A stretch of DNA of 64,000 bases from an uncultured Lachnospiraceae bacterium. GTDB lineage: Bacteria; Bacillota; Clostridia; Lachnospirales; Lachnospiraceae. The notes beneath the pieces were generated by a model, which did not search any database, was not told where the DNA came from, and saw only the letters and a list, made by a program, of their open reading frames with translations. The position numbers were made by a program, and so were the translations under genes. Below are positions 1 through 8,279 of this stretch, one piece after another (position 1 is the first letter of the stretch; each line of letters opens with the position of its first letter). The stretch is from the NCBI GenBank assembly GCA_910586025.1, contig CAJUIO010000007.1:5235-69234 (forward strand), read 5' to 3'.

Positions 1-2
1 TG

Positions 3-296
3 CTTCTGGCAGTCCTGATGCTTGTGACATTGGGTGCGGGGCTCTACGGCTTTCCCCTTCTGGCGAGATTCCAGAATACTGTGAGACAGACTGTCAGGAA
101 TGCGTTTGGCATGACCGTGGCACACGCCGGATATACGGTGCTTCTTATAGGGATTGAGGCGGCAGCGGCGGCCCTGTTTTATTTTTTTCCCTTGTTCCGG
201 GTATTCATGCTTGCGGTGGGGTTTGTCTTTGTGGCTCTGTGTAAGTCACTGATCCTGTCTGTGGTTTTTGCCGGATACGAATCAAAGAAGGAGTAG
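3..296 (+). CDS. YesL-like (DUF624) membrane protein, 3' end only
   Basis: The reading frame is open from the window edge, so the N-terminus lies upstream. About 97 residues are visible: a hydrophobic stretch, a basic loop (RFQNTVRQTVRNAF), and two further hydrophobic segments ending in a polar tail. The pattern and the position directly before a yesM/yesN pair match YesL/DUF624 proteins, small membrane proteins often encoded with carbohydrate ABC-transport and YesMN signalling genes. The role of the family is not well defined. The stop lies 6 bp before the kinase start, so the genes are probably cotranscribed. Confidence 0.6.
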   Translation, partial: LLAVLMLVTLGAGLYGFPLLARFQNTVRQTVRNAFGMTVAHAGYTVLLIGIEAAAAALFYFFPLFRVFMLAVGFVFVALCKSLILSVVFAGYESKKE

Positions 297-302
297 AAAA
301 AG

Positions 303-2072
303 ATGCTGCGTAGTGTGAGAAGGCAGATCATGTATATTTTTATTCTCGTCACCGTCATCCCGGTGCTGGTGGTGGGAGCTATCGCCGTTTCTGTGTTGAA
401 AAAGCAGATGAGGGAGCGGTATGAGGAACAGGTGGAGGCGGAGAATACCAGGGTGAAATCCATCCTGTTTGACATCACGCTCTCGATGTACAATGGCTGC
501 GAACCCATTGTCACCTGGCAGGCTTACCGGGATCTTCTGTCCACGGAGGATTTCTCGAAAAGCGACAAGACGAATCATGATTCTCTGACGCGCTCTCTGG
601 CATCTCTGAAGGAGAACACGGCGGCCATATCCTCCATTGCCATATACACGGATAATCCCAATATTCCTGAGGGGACGGGGATCTCTTATATGGAAAATCA
701 TTTTGAGGATCAGGAGTGGTATCAAAATACAAGGAACGGGGAATGGAGCAACTGGACCTGTACCATGGTTCCTCTGAATCCGACCCAGGAGGCTTTGGAG
801 CTCACGCTTGTGAGAAGAATCAATATCGGATCCTCCCGGTATGAGGCTTATCTTGTGATGACGGTGAGCACGAGCTATCTGAGAAACCGCCTGATCAAGA
901 CGAACAGCTTTCTGCTTGCCAGCGTGGATGCTCTTCCCTGTTTCTTTTCCTCGGAATACCGGATGATGGAGACGGACATGCCCTTTGAGAAGGACTTTGA
1001 GGGAGGATATTATTCCTATCGGGGTTCCATGGATATCAAGGGGGAGAGGGCCATGACCTGCATCACCACTCTGCTGCCCTATAAGGTGTCAAACAAGTTC
1101 TATATCCTGTCAAGCGATCTGGAAGCCTACCGGCAGATGGAACGGTTTTCCCTTCTGTTTGTGGTTCTGGTAGCCATAGTGATCGCCGGGACGGTGATCG
1201 TGATTATCCTGTTTTCCTCTTATCTCAGCGACCGGATTCTCACGCTGCGCACTGCCATGCATCAGGCAAGTATGGGAGATTATAATATCATAGACGAGTT
1301 TCGGGGCGAGGATGAGCTTACGGATATTTTCAGCGATCTCATGACCATGGTGGGAAGGATTCATGACAAGGAGGCGGAGTTTTTCGAGGGAAGGATCAAG
1401 GAGCAGAAGCTGGTGAACAAACAGCAGGAAATGGAATTCAAGATGCTTTCCAGCCAGATCAACCCTCATTTCCTGTACAATACGCTGGAGACAATCCGGA
1501 TGCAGGCTATCAGCAGCCGGAACAGGGAGGTGGCGACCTCCATTATGCTTCTGGCGGACAGTATGCACTATGTGCTGGAGAACACGGGGACGGCTCTGAC
1601 CACTCTCGCCAGAGAGCTTGAGCATGTGAAGACCTACCTGCAGATCCAGAAGCTCAGGTTTAGGGACAGGGTGTGCTGGGATTTTTATCTGGACGAGACG
1701 GTGGATATGAACCGGTTCGTGATTCTTCCCCTGCTGCTGCAGCCGGTTGTGGAGAACGCTATTGTGCACGGGCTTGAGGGGAAAGAGGAGAAGGGACATA
1801 TCAGTCTGATTATAGAGCGGGAAAAAGAGGATAAAATAATAATAACGGTTAAGGATAACGGCAAAGGGATAGGATCGGAGAAGCTGGAGCAGCTTGGACG
1901 GTCCATCAGGGAAAAGGGCCTGGACGACAGCTCCAGTATAGGACTGCACAACATTGACCAGAGGGTGAAGCTGTTTTACGGTGAGGAGTATGGTCTTACG
2001 ATTACGAGCGAGCTTTTTAAGGGTACCTGTGTGTCCCTGGTTCTTCCGTTTGGGGAGGATGGTGAGGGGTAG
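303..2072 (+). CDS. YesM-family sensor histidine kinase
   Basis: Membrane sensor kinase of the LytS/YesM class, expected to sense an extracellular (often sugar-related) cue and phosphorylate the adjacent regulator. Order: TM1 at about residues 9-29, an extracellular sensor region to about 280, TM2 at about 281-305, HAMP, then a His_kinase domain with the phosphoacceptor His in NPHFLYN, and a GHKL ATPase domain with an N box (VVENAIVHG), DNGKGI and SSIGLHNIDQRV. The 589-residue length is normal. A GAAGGAG ribosome binding site precedes the ATG. The response regulator starts 5 bp after the stop, so the pair is coupled. Confidence 0.9.
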   Translation: MLRSVRRQIMYIFILVTVIPVLVVGAIAVSVLKKQMRERYEEQVEAENTRVKSILFDITLSMYNGCEPIVTWQAYRDLLSTEDFSKSDKTNHDSLTRSLASLKENTAAISSIAIYTDNPNIPEGTGISYMENHFEDQEWYQNTRNGEWSNWTCTMVPLNPTQEALELTLVRRINIGSSRYEAYLVMTVSTSYLRNRLIKTNSFLLASVDALPCFFSSEYRMMETDMPFEKDFEGGYYSYRGSMDIKGERAMTCITTLLPYKVSNKFYILSSDLEAYRQMERFSLLFVVLVAIVIAGTVIVIILFSSYLSDRILTLRTAMHQASMGDYNIIDEFRGEDELTDIFSDLMTMVGRIHDKEAEFFEGRIKEQKLVNKQQEMEFKMLSSQINPHFLYNTLETIRMQAISSRNREVATSIMLLADSMHYVLENTGTALTTLARELEHVKTYLQIQKLRFRDRVCWDFYLDETVDMNRFVILPLLLQPVVENAIVHGLEGKEEKGHISLIIEREKEDKIIITVKDNGKGIGSEKLEQLGRSIREKGLDDSSSIGLHNIDQRVKLFYGEEYGLTITSELFKGTCVSLVLPFGEDGEG

Positions 2073-2077
2073 AGTTT

Positions 2078-3631
2078 ATGAAGAATATGCTGATTGATGT
2101 CCTTATTGTGGATGATGAGGCTTTTATAAGGGAAGGCCTGAAATACATGATCGAGTGGGAGGAGCTTGGCTTTACGATCTGCGACGAGGCGGAAAACGGG
2201 GAGGAGGCAGTGGAGAAGATTCTGCTCTATCAGCCGGGCCTGGTGCTTCTGGACATCAGGATTCCAGGAATGTCCGGAACGGAGGTGATCCAGGAGGTAA
2301 GGCACAGGGGATTTGAAGGCGAGATTATTTTTCTCAGCGGCTATACGGAGTTTACGTATGCCCAGGCGGCTCTCGAGTACGGAGCGTTCAAGTATATCAC
2401 CAAGCCCATTGACGAGGGGAAGCTGACCGATGCCGTACAGGCGGTAAAGGAGAAGATCGAGCGGCGTTATGACAAAGAGCGTTCTCTGAACCAATATCTG
2501 AAAAAGGCCAGATCCATGGTGCTCTATGATCTTCTTGTGGGCCGTGAATTCGACCCTTCCATCAATTACAATGAGCTGGGACTTTATGCCTCCATCTATC
2601 AGGTGGTGATGTATGAAAATTATGCGCCGTATTTTCAGATGATTGACCTGGCAAGTCTGCTTATGATTGACACGGGCTCCTTTGAACGGACCCAGATTCA
2701 TCAGAGGGAGGTTCTTCTGCTGAAGAACCGGAACGCTCTGGAACGGTTTCAGTCATGGGTTCTGCGCTATGAGGGCGGATACCAGAAGGGATCTCCCATG
2801 GATTCCCTGTTTTTTGTCTATGGGGAGGCGGTGTCCAATATCAGGGAAATCGGCAGATCGTATCATCAGTGTGCCGCACTCATAAAGAGAAGATTTTTCT
2901 GCGGAGAAAATCAGCATATGCTGTCCTTTGAGGATCTTCCTGCGGACAGGGGGGAGGAGGAGACGGATCCGGCTGTGGGCAGGGTGTACGGGCAGAGATT
3001 TTTCGAATCCATTCAGACCGGAAGCCGCAGCAGAATCGCCCGGATTCTGGAGGAGCTTCGGGAGTATGTCTGCGGAAAGGATCTGGAGGTTTTGAATGTG
3101 AGACATTTTCTGGTAGACATTTTCCTGCAGGTGAAATTGAATACCATCAATACCTATGGAAAAAGCCATGATATCCCTTTTCAGAACAACGCATCTGTCA
3201 TAGAGCTGATCGAAAACAAGTCGTATCTTTATGAGATCCTGGACTATTTTATGCAGCAGTTTGAGATGATCATGGAGAGAATCGGAAGCGGATCCTCGGA
3301 CAGTGTGTTTGAGGATGTCCTGCATTACATCAATATGAATTATGCCTCCCAGCTGAAGCTGGAAGAGATCGCGGCTCTGTTCGGATACAACAGCTCCTAT
3401 TTTGGAAAGCTGTTCACACAGAAAAACGGGTGTAATTTTAAAACCTATCTGGACAATATCCGTATTGAGCAATCAAAGAAATTGCTGCTGGAGACGGACT
3501 GGAAGGTGTATGAAATCGCGGCAGGGGTGGGATACAGTCATGTGGACGTTTACCACCAGAAGTTCAAAAAGCTGGTGAACATGAGCCCGGCGGAATTTCG
3601 CAGGGCTTCGGGCGCAGGCGGGGAGGAATAG
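2078..3631 (+). CDS. YesN-family response regulator (REC + AraC HTH)
   Basis: Partner of the preceding kinase. The N-terminal receiver domain has the acidic pair in VDDE, a phosphoacceptor Asp near residue 59 (LVLLDIRIPG) and the conserved KPI lysine near 110. A middle region of about 250 residues has no recognised domain. The C-terminal 100 residues form a double AraC-type HTH (IAALFGYNSSYFGKLF and the MSPAEFRR ending). It probably activates transport or catabolic genes, which may lie upstream because no sugar transporter follows. A second ATG three codons in is an alternative start. An inverted repeat (ACAGGG/CCCTGT, 3642-3668) lies after the stop but lacks a clear U tract. Confidence 0.9.
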   Translation: MKNMLIDVLIVDDEAFIREGLKYMIEWEELGFTICDEAENGEEAVEKILLYQPGLVLLDIRIPGMSGTEVIQEVRHRGFEGEIIFLSGYTEFTYAQAALEYGAFKYITKPIDEGKLTDAVQAVKEKIERRYDKERSLNQYLKKARSMVLYDLLVGREFDPSINYNELGLYASIYQVVMYENYAPYFQMIDLASLLMIDTGSFERTQIHQREVLLLKNRNALERFQSWVLRYEGGYQKGSPMDSLFFVYGEAVSNIREIGRSYHQCAALIKRRFFCGENQHMLSFEDLPADRGEEETDPAVGRVYGQRFFESIQTGSRSRIARILEELREYVCGKDLEVLNVRHFLVDIFLQVKLNTINTYGKSHDIPFQNNASVIELIENKSYLYEILDYFMQQFEMIMERIGSGSSDSVFEDVLHYINMNYASQLKLEEIAALFGYNSSYFGKLFTQKNGCNFKTYLDNIRIEQSKKLLLETDWKVYEIAAGVGYSHVDVYHQKFKKLVNMSPAEFRRASGAGGEE

Positions 3632-3674
3632 CGGGCATCTTACAGGGAAAATACGCATGTTGCCCTGTTTGCCA

Positions 3675-3703
3675 TTGTCTCTTTCGCAAATCCCATCTAT
3701 ACT
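3675..3703 (+). promoter_or_regulatory. Promoter of the acetylhydrolase-like gene
   Basis: TTGTCT (3675-3680), a 17-bp spacer and TATACT (3698-3703) form a good sigma-A-type promoter, with an AGGAGG site just before the ATG. This makes the gene a unit separate from yesMN. Confidence 0.6.
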
Positions 3704-3729
3704 TACCTTGATGACAGGAGGTAAGCAGG

Positions 3730-4929
3730 ATGGGATTTATTTTATTACGGTTATTTGCGGCGGCGGCAGCCGTATTGTGTGCGGCGGCTCTGATTAAGAG
3801 GAGGAGGGTGCGGAAAGCCGGGGGCTTTGCCATTGCGGGCATGGTACTGGGACTGCTGTTATTTGCGGTTTCCTTCCTTCCCTCCTTGCTGTTTACGGAC
3901 TATGAGGGTCTTGAGCCATCAGGGGAATACGAGGTGGCGCAGGCCCGGGCCATACTTGTGGACAAGGACAGAGCGGAGGCCTTTGAGTCGGACGGCTCCA
4001 GGAGAGAGGTGCCTGTTTATTTTTATTATCCGGAAAACGGGGATGCCACAGAGGAAGGCTTTCCCCTGGTGGTGTTCTCCCACGGGGCTTTCGGGTATTA
4101 TCAGAGCAATGTCTCTGCTTACCTGGAGCTTGCAAGCCACGGCTATGTGGTGGTCAGCCTGGATCACCCGTATCATTCCTTTTTCACCACGGACACGCAG
4201 GGCAAAAGGATTACCGTGGATCCCGGATTTATGCGGGAGGTGATGGGAGCTAACCAGGACAATATGTCGCAGGAGGAGATCTGGGAGCTGTCCCGGGGAT
4301 GGCTGGAGCTTAGGACACAGGACATGGATTTTGTGATAGACAGCATGAAGGATGCGGCGGAGGAAGCGGGCGCTGCGGGAGAGGGGAGCCTTTCATCCGC
4401 ATGGTTTTTTGAATCCGATGAGCAGGAGAGGGGGATCCGGGGCGCTCTCGCCATGACAGATATCGAAAGGATCGGTCTGATGGGCCATTCCTTGGGAGGC
4501 GCTGCCAGCGTAACGGTGGGCAGGAGCCGTGAGGATATCGGAGCCGTGGCGGATCTTGACGGGACCATGCTGGGTGAGGAGACGGGCTTTGAAAACGGAG
4601 TCTGCACGTATTTTGCGGAGCCTTATCCGGTGCCGCTTTTGATGATCGATAATGAGGAGCATTACAGGGTGGGGAGGGAGGCCGGGGCGCTCTATGTGAA
4701 TTCCTTTATTCTGGAGAATGCCGTCTGCAGCGTGCACACGTATTTTGAGGGAAGCGGACATATGAACTTTACGGATCTTCCCCTGTTTTCTCCGCCGCTG
4801 GCTTCGCTCCTGGGTACGGGAAATGTGGATGCCAGGGAATGTATCGAGACAATGAACAGTATTATCCTGCAGTTTTTTGACTATTATTTAAAAGGGCAGG
4901 GGGAGCTTTCGATTGCGCCGAAGTATTGA
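3730..4929 (+). CDS. PAF-acetylhydrolase-like alpha/beta hydrolase, membrane anchored
   Basis: A 399-residue alpha/beta hydrolase resembling the platelet-activating-factor acetylhydrolase/dienelactone hydrolase group, which cleaves short acyl esters; the substrate is unknown. Two hydrophobic segments (about residues 3-22 and 32-55) flank a basic RRRR loop and should anchor it with the catalytic domain outside. VVFSHG near 115 fits the oxyanion region, GHSLGG places the nucleophile at about Ser254, DLDG is a candidate acid and GSGHMNF a candidate catalytic His. It has its own promoter. A lipase or dipeptide-processing esterase is also possible. Confidence 0.75.
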   Translation: MGFILLRLFAAAAAVLCAAALIKRRRVRKAGGFAIAGMVLGLLLFAVSFLPSLLFTDYEGLEPSGEYEVAQARAILVDKDRAEAFESDGSRREVPVYFYYPENGDATEEGFPLVVFSHGAFGYYQSNVSAYLELASHGYVVVSLDHPYHSFFTTDTQGKRITVDPGFMREVMGANQDNMSQEEIWELSRGWLELRTQDMDFVIDSMKDAAEEAGAAGEGSLSSAWFFESDEQERGIRGALAMTDIERIGLMGHSLGGAASVTVGRSREDIGAVADLDGTMLGEETGFENGVCTYFAEPYPVPLLMIDNEEHYRVGREAGALYVNSFILENAVCSVHTYFEGSGHMNFTDLPLFSPPLASLLGTGNVDARECIETMNSIILQFFDYYLKGQGELSIAPKY

Positions 4930-4945
4930 GACGGGGAGCGTCAGT

Positions 4946-5392
4946 ATGGAGATAAAAATTCTGAAAATAAAGAGGGACCAGCCGGAGCGGGTGGAGATCC
5001 GCTGTCATGAGGTCACAGAGCAGGTCAGAGAGATTGCGGACTTTGTGAGGTCACGGCAGGGGAGGCTGACAGGGTACATGGAGGGCAGGCAGTTTGAGAT
5101 CCCGGTAATGGATATCCACTATATTGAGGCGGTGGATAACAGGGTGTTTCTCTACAGCTCCGGGGAGGTCTACGAGACAAGACAAAAGCTCTATGAGCTA
5201 GAGGAGATTCTGAGGGAAAAGTATTTCCTGCGCATCTCAAAATCAACCCTCTTAAATCTCATGAAGGTGAGCGCCCTGAAACCGGCCCTGAACGGCAGGT
5301 TCCAGGCCCTCCTGCATAGCGGCGAGGAGGTCATTATTTCAAGAAAATATGTGCCGGAGCTGAAAAAGGCACTGAAAGGCGGTGTTTCTTAG
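4946..5392 (+). CDS. LytTR-domain DNA-binding regulator without receiver
   Basis: A 148-residue regulator. An N-terminal 40 residues of unknown fold precede a LytTR DNA-binding domain (IHYIEAVDNRVFLYS, then FLRISKSTLLNL and the VIISRKYVPELK ending). There is no receiver domain, so phosphorylation control is unlikely. An upstream in-frame ATG at 4913 overlaps the hydrolase gene and has no ribosome binding site; the ATG chosen here follows ACGGGGAG. The downstream DUF3021 gene starts on the stop codon of this gene, a hallmark of LytTR/membrane-partner pairs in Firmicutes in which the membrane protein restrains the regulator. Confidence 0.85.
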   Translation: MEIKILKIKRDQPERVEIRCHEVTEQVREIADFVRSRQGRLTGYMEGRQFEIPVMDIHYIEAVDNRVFLYSSGEVYETRQKLYELEEILREKYFLRISKSTLLNLMKVSALKPALNGRFQALLHSGEEVIISRKYVPELKKALKGGVS

Positions 5393-5826
5393 TGAACGGA
5401 AAAGAATTTGCCATTCGTCTTATGACGACTTATTTTACCCTGGTCACGCTTATCACGGCGGCAACTCTTGGGATGGGCCAGTATTTTGAGCCAGAAGCCT
5501 CATTCGGGTATGAGGCCTTTGCCTCGCCCCTGATCTACGGAGTCTGCGGCACGCTTCCCGGTATTGTCATGTATTCCCGGAAGGAGCTGTCCGTAAAGGC
5601 GTTTCTCATTCGCAAGGCGCTGCAGTTTGTGTTGATTGAGATTACCGTGCTTTGCGCTGCGTTTTGTGATCCGAATCGTGAGCTGAGAACGGATATTCTG
5701 GCGGGAATGGGCATCTGCGTTCTCGTGATTTTTGTCCTGGCACACGGGATCGAGTGGATTGAGGACTGTATTGCGGCAAAAAGGCTTACCGAGGAGCTTC
5801 TGGCTTTTCAGAGGAATATATACTAG
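5392..5826 (+). CDS. DUF3021 membrane protein
   Basis: A 144-residue protein with four predicted membrane segments (about 9-28, 43-62, 76-96 and 104-124) and a short charged C-terminus. The GTG start overlaps the last base of the LytTR stop (TAGTG), so translation is coupled. DUF3021 proteins are recurrent partners of kinase-less LytTR regulators and are thought to act as membrane-bound modulators. The stop codon overlaps the stop of the convergent TPM gene within the sequence CTAG, so no terminator separates them. Confidence 0.8.
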   Translation: MNGKEFAIRLMTTYFTLVTLITAATLGMGQYFEPEASFGYEAFASPLIYGVCGTLPGIVMYSRKELSVKAFLIRKALQFVLIEITVLCAAFCDPNRELRTDILAGMGICVLVIFVLAHGIEWIEDCIAAKRLTEELLAFQRNIY

Positions 5827-6653
5827 AATCTGTGACCGCCGCCACCGCCGCTGCTATGTCCGCCGCCCCCTCCGCCACCGCTGTGGCCTCCTCCGGAGCC
5901 GCCCGAGCTGCTACTGCTGGGAGGGTCGTAAACCTTGGTCTGGCTGGTCAGAATCTTTCTGGGATTTCGGAAGTCAAACCGGGTGGAGATGGATCCCAGT
6001 ATTTCACCTGTGCCGGGCTTCGATGAGCGTGAGAGGCTCCTTGCCAGAAAGTAGTTGAGCAGTGCGGCCAGGATAAAGGCGAGAAGAGCGTTGCTTATGT
6101 ATTTCATGGGCTGTGCGATCTTTTCGCCCGCAAGGACGGCACCGATCTGTTCAAAAGCACTGGAGGCGCACAGATAGTAATCGCCGTTTGAGGCATAGCG
6201 GTACACGTTGTCGGTGATGGTGTCGGCGTAGGACTTGCCTATGGTCCGGTATATGGCTCCGTCGCTGAAAAGGTAGAGCTCCCGGTTGTCCATGTCGATG
6301 AGAAACAAAGTGCCGCTTTCTGTGCCAAACAGCCCGTGGTAGTAATCGTCCGCAAAGGAGGCGGCGGAGTAAGAGTTTGCAGAGATGGACTTGAAGGCGG
6401 CATTTCCATAGGCAGTGACCGTGCGCATGGCAGCGGCCAGCTCTTCCTGTTCCCTGCTGCCTAAAAGCTGTGCGTCATCCTCCAGAATGATGCAGTATCC
6501 TGTATCCGGATTTTCCCACAGGATTGTGTTCTGGGATTCGGCGTATGCTCCAAGCGGAAAAAGGAGACAGGCGGGCAGCAGGAAAAGTGTGCATATCATA
6601 ATCATAGAATAGAGGGAGCGCCTGCGGGCGCTTTTTTGTCTTTTATTTCGCAT
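5823..6653 (-). CDS. TPM-domain membrane protein with Gly/Ser/His-rich tail
   Basis: A secreted or membrane protein of 276 residues: an N-terminal basic segment and signal/TM helix (ending around PLGAYAES), a TPM-like domain (about 30-170, with GTLFLIDMDNRELYLFSDG), a second TM helix (ISNALLAFILAALLNYF) and a low-complexity Gly/Ser/His tail. TPM-fold domains occur in envelope proteins and photosystem repair factors; the precise role here is unknown. The ATG at 6653 is preferred over 6659 because GGAGGTG lies 8 bases before it. It overlaps the end of the zinc-ribbon gene, so the two are translated together and probably act in one envelope process. Confidence 0.75.
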   Translation of the reverse strand: MRNKRQKSARRRSLYSMIMICTLFLLPACLLFPLGAYAESQNTILWENPDTGYCIILEDDAQLLGSREQEELAAAMRTVTAYGNAAFKSISANSYSAASFADDYYHGLFGTESGTLFLIDMDNRELYLFSDGAIYRTIGKSYADTITDNVYRYASNGDYYLCASSAFEQIGAVLAGEKIAQPMKYISNALLAFILAALLNYFLARSLSRSSKPGTGEILGSISTRFDFRNPRKILTSQTKVYDPPSSSSSGGSGGGHSGGGGGGGHSSGGGGGHRF

Positions 6654-8079
6654 AGTCATCACCTCCGTGTCTCTGAAACTGGGGGAGCTTCCTGGTGGCA
6701 AGAATATTATATTTCTGAATGATCGCCGTTATGGCGGATAAAATTCCGACATAGGAGAGGATCGTGCCGCCGTAATACCACAGATCCGATACGGGATTTA
6801 TCACGTGGATCAGGACGGTGACCAAAAGGGAAAGGAGTGGGCCCGCTATGGCTGGCACATGGCTTTTTCCCGGAAAGGCGCTGTGAGAGAGCAGCTCCCT
6901 CAAATTCACGGCTCCCGGTTTTCCTCTGAAAATTCTGCCGTTTTGACGGAACAGGTAACCACGGTCATCCATCTTCTGGTCTCTGCGGTAGATATCCGAA
7001 AGCTCCATCAGGTAGAGGATGAGGGTGGCTCCCGCAAGGAGGCCTGACAGGGAGAGAAGCAGCGTGGGCTTTATGGTCAGAAAGAGATTCAGGAGAAAAA
7101 AGATCGGGACGGCCAGCAGTGCGGAGCCTGTCAGGTACTTGCGGATATCCATGGGGATATCGGCGGCAATCCTGCCGTTCTGGCCGTTTACCGTGGCATA
7201 GGCCACCCGGCCGTCCTTCCGGTAGGACAGAAACCAGACCGGATACATGACACGCTCCGGCTCATGGCAATAGGTGTTCAGGGCGATGTTCGTGGCAAAG
7301 CTGTTTCCCTCGGCGGGGAATTTCAGACCGGAAAAGGCGGGGGTGCTTTTGACCCTGCGGCCGCTGGTGGAATTCGCCAGGTCAATGGCTTCCTGCTTGT
7401 AGAGCTCGCTGTCCACGTCCGCAGTGTCCGCATAGAAGCCGCTTAAGAAGGCGGGCGTGAATTTCCTGCTGTCCCGTACATTAAAGGGAGCGATTCTCTC
7501 GCTGATGCTGTCTGAAAAGGAGGAAGAGGCATCGTAGGATATATCGTAGTAGGAGGCGTCAATTTCTCCTGTCAGATCATAGTGGTCCGTATAGATGTAG
7601 TCCCCTTTTCGGTAGGACTTCTCCCCTTTCATGGAAACGGGTCCCTTCTGGGTGATGCTGTAGGCCCAGTAGGGCATATAGATTCCCCGGAAGCCGTCGA
7701 TATGCTTTTCATCCTTGAGCTCATTCGGGGCAAAGAGAGCGCGCCGCATCCGGGAAAGGTATGCCTTTTTGCATGCATCCTTCGTCATCTTGAACGGAAT
7801 GATATGGGAAGGGCGAAGCTGGCGGCTGATCCGGCTGTGGAGAATGGTTGATGCGCCGCAGAAGCTGCAGAATTCAGCTGCGGAGGTGTCGGTGCTTAGG
7901 ATCTCGCCCCCGCACTGCGGGCAGGTAAAAACCGTTACGTCAAAGTCATTATGTTCCTCGGCCCCTTGATCCTCCGGTGTGGAATAGGGATCCTGGGTGG
8001 TGAGGCAGTGTTCACATTGGAGCAGCTGGGATTCAATGTCAAATTTCAGATTCCCGCCGCAGTTTGGACATTCGTACAC
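6643..8079 (-). CDS. Zinc-ribbon membrane protein of unknown function
   Basis: About 478 residues. Two zinc-ribbon modules open the protein: CPNCGG...CEHC in the first 30 residues, then CPQCGG...CSFCGAS. A large mixed domain follows, then a membrane region near the C-terminal third (SALLAVPIFFLLNLFL, LLLSLSGLLAGATLIL and a last pair of helices). Upstream in-frame codons reach 8208, but the GTG chosen here follows AGGGGG by 8 bases and gives a protein starting directly at the first ribbon (MYECPNC). Proteins of this layout, coupled to TPM-domain proteins, are common in Firmicutes; a specific function is not known. Confidence 0.7.
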   Translation of the reverse strand: MYECPNCGGNLKFDIESQLLQCEHCLTTQDPYSTPEDQGAEEHNDFDVTVFTCPQCGGEILSTDTSAAEFCSFCGASTILHSRISRQLRPSHIIPFKMTKDACKKAYLSRMRRALFAPNELKDEKHIDGFRGIYMPYWAYSITQKGPVSMKGEKSYRKGDYIYTDHYDLTGEIDASYYDISYDASSSFSDSISERIAPFNVRDSRKFTPAFLSGFYADTADVDSELYKQEAIDLANSTSGRRVKSTPAFSGLKFPAEGNSFATNIALNTYCHEPERVMYPVWFLSYRKDGRVAYATVNGQNGRIAADIPMDIRKYLTGSALLAVPIFFLLNLFLTIKPTLLLSLSGLLAGATLILYLMELSDIYRRDQKMDDRGYLFRQNGRIFRGKPGAVNLRELLSHSAFPGKSHVPAIAGPLLSLLVTVLIHVINPVSDLWYYGGTILSYVGILSAITAIIQKYNILATRKLPQFQRHGGDDYAK

Positions 8080-8279
8080 AAAAATTTCCCCCTGTCTGGT
8101 AAGTTCTGTTTCTATTTTAATGTGAGGAAGGGGAAAAGTAAATAGGGGATCGGGCGATCCACAAAAAGCGCAAATTGTCAAGTACGAATTTTGCACGCTC
8201 CGGTACATGTTTGGGGGAAGAGGAGGTGGAAGAATTTGATATGATATTATTATATTCTTTATAGAAAGGGTGAAAGAGG

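Noticed and set aside
3642..3668. ACAGGG/CCCTGT inverted repeat after the YesN gene
   Set aside because: The stem is only 6 bp with a 15-nt loop and no proper U tract; too weak to call a terminator.
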